A stretch of 9,878 bases of DNA from an archaeon (GTDB taxonomy: Archaea > Aenigmatarchaeota > Aenigmatarchaeia > CG10238-14 > SCSR01). This document shows, piece after piece, positions 4,404 to 9,878 of the stretch. Under the pieces are notes generated by a model. It was not told the DNA's origin, made no database searches, and worked only from the letters and a program-made list of their open reading frames with translations. The position numbers and the translations under genes were made by a program. The stretch is from contig SCSR01000072.1 in the NCBI GenBank assembly GCA_004297575.1, positions 1-9,878 on the forward strand, in the 5' to 3' direction. Position 1 is the first letter of the stretch. Every line of letters starts with the position of its first letter.

Positions 4404-5488
4404 TTGAGAAAGACGAGTTCGGTCCAGAGTATGTGATAGAAGTCTACGATCCGGAGACAAAGTTAAAAGGAATTCTTGTAATAGATTCAACAGCACGCGG
4501 TCCAGGAAAGGGAGGCATACGCATGACGCCTACCGTGAACGCAGAAGAGGTGTTCCGCCTCGCGCGTGCGATGACATGGAAAACTGCACTTGCGGATTTG
4601 CCGTTCGGGGGTGCCAAGTCAGGTATAATCGCTGACCCAAAAAAGATTTCGCGTGAGCAGAAAGAGGCGCTGGTCAGAGCATTCTCACGTGCATTGAAGA
4701 TTGTCTGCCCGAGCAAGTATGTGGCTGCGCCTGACATGAACACTGCTGAAGAGGAGATGAAATGGTTTGCAGAAGAGAACGGCTCGATGCAGTCATGCAC
4801 AGGCAAGCCTGCAGATATGGGAGGGATACCGCACGAGCTTGGCTCGACTGGATTCGGCGTGGCGCATTCCGCAGTTGTAGCAATGGAACATGCTGGCATG
4901 GATGTCAATGGCGCGAGCGTTGCGATTGAAGGTTACGGGAATGTTGGTGTTTTTGCTGCGAAATTCTTGTCAGAGTTCGGCGCGAAGATTGTTGCAGTGA
5001 GCGACAGCAAGGGCGTGATATACGACGAGAACGGTCTGGATGTGGAGAAGCTCATGCAGGTGAAGCAACAGACCAAGTCAGTTATCAATTACAAGCCAGG
5101 GAATGTGCTGAGAGGCGAGGAGATTTTTGAGCTGTCTGTTGATGTCCTGATTCCAGCAGCCCAGCCTGATGTCATCAACGAAAGGAACGTGGATAAGGTG
5201 AAAGCAAAGATAATCGTGGAAGGCGCGAACATACCTATGAGCGTCGAGATAGAGGAAAAGTTACATGATAAGGAAATTCTAGTTGTTCCCGACTTTGTTG
5301 CGAATGCAGGTGGAGTGATCTCTTCCTACATAGAGTATATCGGCGGGACTCCGGAAGAGATGTTCAAGATGGTTGAAGAGAAAATCAAGAAGAATACCAA
5401 GATAGTTCTTGATAGGGCCAGGTCAGATGATGTCAGTCCGAGAGATGCTGCGATGAAAATCGCGAAGGAAAGAATAAGTAAACCTTAA
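4400..5488 (+). CDS. Glutamate dehydrogenase (Glu/Leu/Phe/Val dehydrogenase family), short form
   Basis: The 362-residue product converts glutamate to 2-oxoglutarate and ammonium with NAD(P)+, or the reverse. Catalytic spacing matches glutamate dehydrogenase: Lys37 in GKGGIRM, Lys61 in MTWKTA, Lys73 in PFGGAKSG and Asp112 in APDMNT. Lys37 and Ser309 (NAGGVISSY) correspond to the residues that bind the glutamate side-chain carboxylate; leucine dehydrogenases have a non-polar residue in place of the lysine. The Rossmann motif is GYGNVG. It is shorter than usual archaeal GDH (about 415-420): roughly 40 N-terminal residues are absent, so subunit packing may differ. A TTG at 4394 is in frame, but the ATG at 4400 overlaps the trxB stop (ATGA) and is preferred. 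Its place after trxB suggests it could supply NADPH. Cofactor preference cannot be read. Confidence 0.88.
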   Translation: MIEKDEFGPEYVIEVYDPETKLKGILVIDSTARGPGKGGIRMTPTVNAEEVFRLARAMTWKTALADLPFGGAKSGIIADPKKISREQKEALVRAFSRALKIVCPSKYVAAPDMNTAEEEMKWFAEENGSMQSCTGKPADMGGIPHELGSTGFGVAHSAVVAMEHAGMDVNGASVAIEGYGNVGVFAAKFLSEFGAKIVAVSDSKGVIYDENGLDVEKLMQVKQQTKSVINYKPGNVLRGEEIFELSVDVLIPAAQPDVINERNVDKVKAKIIVEGANIPMSVEIEEKLHDKEILVVPDFVANAGGVISSYIEYIGGTPEEMFKMVEEKIKKNTKIVLDRARSDDVSPRDAAMKIAKERISKP

Positions 5489-5514
5489 TCCAGCCCAAAC
5501 CCAAAAACTATTCA

Positions 5515-8500
5515 ATGAAAGGCGTCTCCCCATTCATCTCGTATGCGCTCGTACTATTGCTTGCGGTATCATCATTAGCCTTAATAATGTTTGTAGCCGT
5601 GCCTGTGTTGGACCGTGCAAGGGATTCCAGCGTCATAAACGAAGCCCAATCGAACTTGCAGAAACTGGACGGGTATGTAAGGGAAATCGCATCCGAAGCT
5701 TCCGGGTCAATCCGGAAGATAAGCGTCGGGGTGACAGGAGGGCAGTACCGTGTTGACAATTCGAGCGGGCAGTTGATTTTCACTTTTGATACCAAGTCGG
5801 GGATAGTCCCGTTCGGCGCGAATTCCAAGCAGGGAAATATCCAAATATCGGGCGGCGGGCTGGTGACCGCGACTGTCAATTCAACCGACCTTGTGCTGGA
5901 CAATGGTGTGCTGCTGCTGGATTTCCCTAATGTGACTTCAGCAGGATATAATCAGGAAAAGCCCACGCTTATCAGGAACAAGCTCAATTCAATCAGCCTG
6001 AACCTTGTGAACTTTTCTGTCAGCATCGGAAGCCAGCCTTTCTATGTCAGCAGCTCGGGAATCGTGCAGACAGGCGTGGTGTCGAAGGGAACTGCATACT
6101 TCAAAGGGACAAGCGCGGGCAACGCCTACACATTGCTGTATACCCTTCCGGCAGGCGTTGACTGGTTCCAAGTACAGCTGAAGAACCTGTCATCGTCTAC
6201 GAATGCGAGCTTTACATACAATTTCAGTCTGGGCACTACTGCGACGAACGATGTCATCAATATCGCGAACCAGACTTCCGGGTCTATCTTAGGTTTCGTA
6301 CTCAACCTGACGCTTGCCTTGAACCAGACTAATACTTCTGTCTATCTCCATGGCAGCGGTGCGACTGGATATCTCACATCTTCGGTCAACATGACAAACT
6401 CGACGCTCAGCAACAATACAGTCACCGGATATAACATGTCTGTCACTTCTTCGGGGAATGTCATCAATTATACCGTAATGCTAGATTCTGACAATTCCAC
6501 TTCAGTCAACAACCTGCTCAATATCTCTGGGCTCGCCAATATCGGTGTTTATTACAATGCCAGCGACGGGACGTGGAGGAATGTATCGGAACTGGGCAAC
6601 ATAGGGCAAGGGTATTGGAATCTCAATGGCACTAGTCTCAACTATACGCTTGGCGGTGCGGATGGTTATGATTATGGGATACGCGATGCGCTGGTAGGGG
6701 GAAGCTACTGGCTGAATGAGAGCGGCATAGCAGATGATCAGAGAGCTTCACTTTCAAGCAATATCGGAGGAGGATTCACAGAGCCGACAATAATTAAATT
6801 ATCGAACGATTTTGTAACATTCAAGCAGGGATTGACTTACAGTCCAAATGCCGGCGTGGATGTCTCCCAAATTCTCAATAACACTGGAAGCATTATATTC
6901 GAAACAAGGTTCGGAAATCTTGGTGTAAGCTTAGATGGTACAGCTTTAGCCAACACATTGTATTCAATATACAGCGGCACAAATCAAACGGTTTACTTTT
7001 TCGACTGGAAGGATAATGCATGGAAAGTCTGGCAGAAGAGCAATTACACCAACAATTTGGTTGGACACTGGAAATTTGATGAAGGGCAAACAAGTAATAC
7101 AGCCGACAGCAGCGAACAAGGAAACGCAGGAACATTAGGGAATTCAACAACTGGAACTGCTCCAACTTGGATTACAAATTCTTCTTGCAGGTTTGGGAGT
7201 TGTTTAAATTTCAATAGTAGTCAGTTTGTTAATGTTAGTTCCAGCAGTAGTCTAAATATCGCCAATGCAATAACTATTGATGCTTGGATAAAAGGTTCTG
7301 TAGATAGCACTGAACATCCTATAGTAAGTAAAACCGATGAAGATACATCAACCGGATACAGATTGATACTTAACTCAGGTAACGGAATTGGTTTTTACAC
7401 GCTGGGAGTAAGCGATGTATATACATCGACATCTACAACTTTAGCATCTAACCAATGGTATCATGTTGTTGCAACCTATGATGGTTCAAATAAAAAAATA
7501 TACATTAATGGACAGTTAGATGTGTCTGAAGCGGGGACTGGTAGCATTTCAACTAACAGTAATTCATTATACATTGGTCAAAGACATAATCCCCCGATAC
7601 TTTATTTCAACGGTTCAATCGATGATGTGAAAATCTGGAACCGTTCCCTCTCAGCAACAGAAGTTCAAGCCGAATACCAGAACACAAAGCGCGGCATGCC
7701 TGACTGGACTGATCCAAGGTTCAAGCAGGAATTCAAATGGATGCAACAGCTCAAAAGAGACGGTTATCCCTCGATTAATTACACTTACTTGATGACGGCT
7801 CATGACCCATTCGTGAGGATATTCGCAGACAGCGATGCCACGATATTCGCCGATAATTTCGACTCAGAAGGCGATAACGTCAGTCCTGCTAAATGGAGTG
7901 TTACTGAGACGTCACCTGTGAATCTTGTTAGAACAAATTCTACAGTATACCAAGGCACCAGCGGTAAAAGTGTCAGATTGAATTTGAGCTCGTCGCAAAG
8001 CATGCAGTATAATCATCCGCAGACAACCAAAGCCTCTTACGAATTTTACGTGAGGCCTGAACAGACAAGCGAAATTTTCGAAATCGATGTGAGATCCGGC
8101 AGCACAAACGCTATCAGGCTTGATTTTGACCAACCGAATAATCTCATATTCCGTACCGGTGGCAGTTGGGCAACTTTGATGACATGGAACGCGAACCAAT
8201 GGTATAAGATAAGGTTGGACGTGGATGCGGACACCGACACGACCGTTATATATGTTGACGATGTGCTGAAAAATGCGAGCGCCCAGAATGCGGCTGACGT
8301 AGGTTACATAGACAACTTGCATTTTGAAAACAGTTATGGCGACTCGTGGGCAGGAGTATTCTTTGTCGACAATGTCAAGATTACCCCACGGCACAACATT
8401 ACGATTCCGGTAAGCTTTGGTCAAGATAAAAGTTATACTTATATGAAACTTGCCGGTGTATCAAATGGCTGGAATCAACAAGCGGTAAGCAGTACAAATC

Positions 8501-9878
8501 CTTGGTTCGCCATTAACGACAGCGTAGGCTGGACTCGAACGGATGGTACGACCGAAGCTGACTGGACAGTTTCACCATTATTTATTTTTGTCAATCGCGC
8601 ATCCGGAGACCAACCACTATTCATGACTCATAATTATCAGTTCGGTAAGGGGAAACATTCCCCAGTCCAAATAAGGATCGAGAACGCGTCATCGGCAACG
8701 CAGTTCGGAAAAGCGACATATTATTATTTATTCAACGCATCTTCGAATAATAATTTCTTATTCTCTTTAGGCTATCCCGGAACAATCGATACGTCAGCAA
8801 ACTGTGATGGCTTGGCAACATGCAGCTGGATAGATTCCAGTTCATGGCAGTTTAGCAATGAAACTATCGGACAGGTCGCGAATTCGACGCTTACATACTA
8901 CGACCTTCATGACAACAAGCTTGTCGGCTGGTGGAAATTCAACGAGAACAACAATACGATTGCAGACTATTCGGGATTCAACAACACGGGAACCGGGTAC
9001 AACGGGATGCAAATTCTTACGAACTCATCGTGCAAGACTAATTTTGGATACTGTGCTGCATTCGATGGAAACAACGATTATATAAGAATGACAACTATGC
9101 CAACAAGTTTTAATGCAATAACTGTGTCCACATGGGTAAAATTCAACCAAGTTAACACGAACAATTATTTGGTTCTCGACTCAAGTGAAAAATATATCTT
9201 GTCTGTCTTCAATGACAAATTAAGATTTGATGCATTTGATACGGCTGATAGAATTACTGATGGAACTACTACGATAACAACTGGACAGTGGTATCATCTT
9301 GTTGGGACTTATGATGGAAACAAAGTGAGAGTGTACGTCAATGGCGTTGACGACCAATCAACACCAACATTAGCAAGCGGACCTATATCACCTTCGTCAA
9401 CAATGGATCTTGGAGGCAAAGCTACAGTTTATCTAAACGGCTTAATGGACAATGTGAAAATTTATTCCCGTGTGCTTTCGCCGGATGAAATAAGCTGGGA
9501 ATACAACGAGCAGAAGGAAAATTATCCGAACTGGTTCAAGGCGAATCAGACAAATGGCGCAACAAATATCGCCACGACAAACTTCAACTACGACGGGGGA
9601 GCTGTTGGAGTCTGGCATTTCGATGAGGGAAGCGGAAGCATTGCTGCAGATAGCAGTGGCAATGGAAATAGCGGTACTTTAGTCAATTCCCCGAATATCA
9701 CTTGGCCAGGCAGTTTCAGTTGCAAATACGGGAGTTGTTTGAACTTTACCGGAAGCAACGGTTATGTGTGGTTGGGACAAGACAAATTTACGACAGCGCA
9801 GACAGCCAAGGGAACAATAGAGATGTGGTTCAATCCGGCTACCTTATCCCCCTCTTTCCAATATCTTGCTGATTTCGA
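5515..9878 (+). CDS. Giant type-IV-pilin-anchored surface protein with LamG/concanavalin-A-like domains (3' end beyond window)
   Basis: One frame runs without a stop from the ATG at 5515 to the window edge, at least 1454 residues. The N-terminus MKGVSPFISYALVLLLAVSS is an archaeal type IV prepilin leader: cleavage by the prepilin peptidase would fall after Lys2-Gly3, leaving a hydrophobic helix. Residues 40-510 are a Ser/Thr/Asn-rich beta region, with 19 N-x-S/T sequons between 224 and 401. Then follow LamG domain 1 (about 515-720), a divergent concanavalin-A-like domain (about 779-960), an unassigned region (about 960-1130), LamG 2 (about 1134-1336) and LamG 3 (from about 1361). LamG domains carry QWYH(V/L)V or similar, YDG, VYVNG/IYING, DNVKI and a close Cys pair. 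Expected outside the membrane as an adhesin or glycan binder. No RBS is seen; it starts 26 bases after the dehydrogenase. Confidence 0.85.
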   Translation, partial: MKGVSPFISYALVLLLAVSSLALIMFVAVPVLDRARDSSVINEAQSNLQKLDGYVREIASEASGSIRKISVGVTGGQYRVDNSSGQLIFTFDTKSGIVPFGANSKQGNIQISGGGLVTATVNSTDLVLDNGVLLLDFPNVTSAGYNQEKPTLIRNKLNSISLNLVNFSVSIGSQPFYVSSSGIVQTGVVSKGTAYFKGTSAGNAYTLLYTLPAGVDWFQVQLKNLSSSTNASFTYNFSLGTTATNDVINIANQTSGSILGFVLNLTLALNQTNTSVYLHGSGATGYLTSSVNMTNSTLSNNTVTGYNMSVTSSGNVINYTVMLDSDNSTSVNNLLNISGLANIGVYYNASDGTWRNVSELGNIGQGYWNLNGTSLNYTLGGADGYDYGIRDALVGGSYWLNESGIADDQRASLSSNIGGGFTEPTIIKLSNDFVTFKQGLTYSPNAGVDVSQILNNTGSIIFETRFGNLGVSLDGTALANTLYSIYSGTNQTVYFFDWKDNAWKVWQKSNYTNNLVGHWKFDEGQTSNTADSSEQGNAGTLGNSTTGTAPTWITNSSCRFGSCLNFNSSQFVNVSSSSSLNIANAITIDAWIKGSVDSTEHPIVSKTDEDTSTGYRLILNSGNGIGFYTLGVSDVYTSTSTTLASNQWYHVVATYDGSNKKIYINGQLDVSEAGTGSISTNSNSLYIGQRHNPPILYFNGSIDDVKIWNRSLSATEVQAEYQNTKRGMPDWTDPRFKQEFKWMQQLKRDGYPSINYTYLMTAHDPFVRIFADSDATIFADNFDSEGDNVSPAKWSVTETSPVNLVRTNSTVYQGTSGKSVRLNLSSSQSMQYNHPQTTKASYEFYVRPEQTSEIFEIDVRSGSTNAIRLDFDQPNNLIFRTGGSWATLMTWNANQWYKIRLDVDADTDTTVIYVDDVLKNASAQNAADVGYIDNLHFENSYGDSWAGVFFVDNVKITPRHNITIPVSFGQDKSYTYMKLAGVSNGWNQQAVSSTNPWFAINDSVGWTRTDGTTEADWTVSPLFIFVNRASGDQPLFMTHNYQFGKGKHSPVQIRIENASSATQFGKATYYYLFNASSNNNFLFSLGYPGTIDTSANCDGLATCSWIDSSSWQFSNETIGQVANSTLTYYDLHDNKLVGWWKFNENNNTIADYSGFNNTGTGYNGMQILTNSSCKTNFGYCAAFDGNNDYIRMTTMPTSFNAITVSTWVKFNQVNTNNYLVLDSSEKYILSVFNDKLRFDAFDTADRITDGTTTITTGQWYHLVGTYDGNKVRVYVNGVDDQSTPTLASGPISPSSTMDLGGKATVYLNGLMDNVKIYSRVLSPDEISWEYNEQKENYPNWFKANQTNGATNIATTNFNYDGGAVGVWHFDEGSGSIAADSSGNGNSGTLVNSPNITWPGSFSCKYGSCLNFTGSNGYVWLGQDKFTTAQTAKGTIEMWFNPATLSPSFQYLADF
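5521..5613 (+). other. Archaeal class III (type IV pilin-like) signal and N-terminal hydrophobic helix
   Basis: Residues 3-33 of the surface protein: after Met-Lys comes Gly3, then VSPFI and about 25 hydrophobic residues ending VPVLD. Gly preceded by Lys and followed by a V-S-P hydrophobic run is the site cut by archaeal prepilin peptidases; the uncleaved hydrophobic helix normally packs into a pilus core or stays in the membrane. Confidence 0.75.
6184..6717 (+). other. Region dense in N-glycosylation sequons (stalk)
   Basis: Nineteen N-x-S/T triplets fall in about 178 residues (224-401), for example NLS, NAS, NFS, NQT, NLT, NTS, NMT, NST, NMS, NYT, NIS and NGT. Archaeal oligosaccharyltransferase AglB modifies such sites on secreted proteins, so this is probably a heavily glycosylated, protease-resistant stalk. 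Confidence 0.65.
7057..7680 (+). other. LamG domain 1 of the surface protein
   Basis: Residues about 515-720 start LVGHWKFDEG, contain the Cys pair SSCRFGSCLNF, IDAWIKG, NQWYHVVATYDGSNKKIYIN, and end DDVKIWNRSLSATEVQAEYQ. This is a complete LamG-like (Laminin_G_3) jelly roll. Hand-counted GC for 7141-7620 is about 36 percent, against about 51 percent for 5761-6240 of the same gene. Confidence 0.85.
7849..8391 (+). other. Divergent concanavalin-A-like domain of the surface protein
   Basis: Residues about 779-960 start DNFDSEGDNVSPAKWSV and contain NQWYKIRLDVDADTDTTVIY-VDD and FFVDNVKITPRH. The order QWYK, a YVDD strand and a closing DNVKI strand parallels the LamG domains on both sides, so I read it as another jelly-roll lectin/glucanase-like fold, without the Cys pair. 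The sub-family is not recognised. Confidence 0.55.
8914..9522 (+). other. LamG domain 2 of the surface protein
   Basis: Residues about 1134-1336 start NKLVGWWKFNENNNTIADYS, contain SSCKTNFGYCAAFDG, VSTWVKF, GQWYHLVGTYDGNKVRVYVN and end DNVKIYSRVLSPDEISWEY. It is a full LamG jelly roll; the segment coding for QWYH...YDG is close to that of domain 1 even at DNA level (7456-7481 and 9289-9314). Confidence 0.85.
9595..9878 (+). other. LamG domain 3 of the surface protein (cut by window edge)
   Basis: From residue about 1361: GAVGVWHFDEGSGSIAADSS, NGNSGTLVNSP, FSCKYGSCLNFTGSNGYV and GTIEMWFNP. The Cys pair block shares 11 identical bases (GGGAGTTGTTT) with domain 1. The second half lies beyond the window. 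Confidence 0.8.

Noticed and set aside
5508..5903. Minus-strand open frame of 131 codons opposite the pilin-like N-terminus
   Set aside because: The plus strand encodes a clear prepilin leader here, and the minus product is low-complexity Ser/Pro/Thr with no family resemblance.
7912..8424. Minus-strand open frame of 170 codons inside the surface protein gene
   Set aside because: It lies opposite clear concanavalin-A-like domain coding sequence, shows no recognisable motif and has no promoter; a shadow frame.
7057..9878. Tandem DNA repeats or a CRISPR-like array in the surface protein gene
   Set aside because: The resemblance between segments is due to homologous LamG domains spaced irregularly by hundreds of bases; no regular repeat-spacer pattern is present.

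Overview
The window reads as a piece of an archaeal chromosome. Ribosomal protein L18e, a PCNA-type sliding clamp with an OB-fold partner, TATA boxes about 26-28 bases upstream of leaderless starts, a tRNA that can only be folded by removing short introns, and a surface protein with an archaeal type IV prepilin leader all point to Archaea. The compact layout (abutting stops, ATGA overlaps, 0-4 base gaps), the small gene set and a giant LamG adhesin suggest a small-genome DPANN-type lineage, but the phylum is inference and cannot be fixed from this window.

Left part (about 1-1549), all on the minus strand, in transcription order: intron-containing tRNA-Ser(GGA), a histidine-phosphatase-family enzyme, tRNA-Gly(CCC), a 70-residue two-helix membrane protein, L18e, and the first codons of a SemiSWEET/PQ-loop transporter cut by the window edge. 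Next is a plus-strand PAP2-like membrane protein (1593-2123), whose stop codon directly abuts that of the convergent minus-strand sliding clamp (2124-2873). The clamp is translationally coupled to an upstream OB-fold protein (2870-3154).

A near-palindromic TATA element (about 3175-3185) separates this replication pair from a divergent, tightly packed plus-strand redox operon: a glutaredoxin/thioredoxin-like protein, thioredoxin reductase, and a short glutamate dehydrogenase. The three genes sit at 0-base spacing and then a 4-base overlap, which suggests one electron/NADPH module: the dehydrogenase could make NAD(P)H, the reductase uses NADPH, and the small CxxC protein is the likely acceptor.

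The right half (5515 to the end) is one uninterrupted open frame of at least 1454 codons, still open at the window edge. It encodes a modular surface protein: a 3-residue type IV prepilin leader plus hydrophobic helix, an Asn-glycosylation-sequon-rich stalk, three LamG domains and a fourth concanavalin-A-like domain. The LamG DNA is much more AT-rich than the stalk.

The two most notable items are the tRNA-Ser, best explained by two tiny introns (17 and 13 nt), one at the non-canonical 29/30 position, and the giant pilin-tethered lectin-like adhesin.
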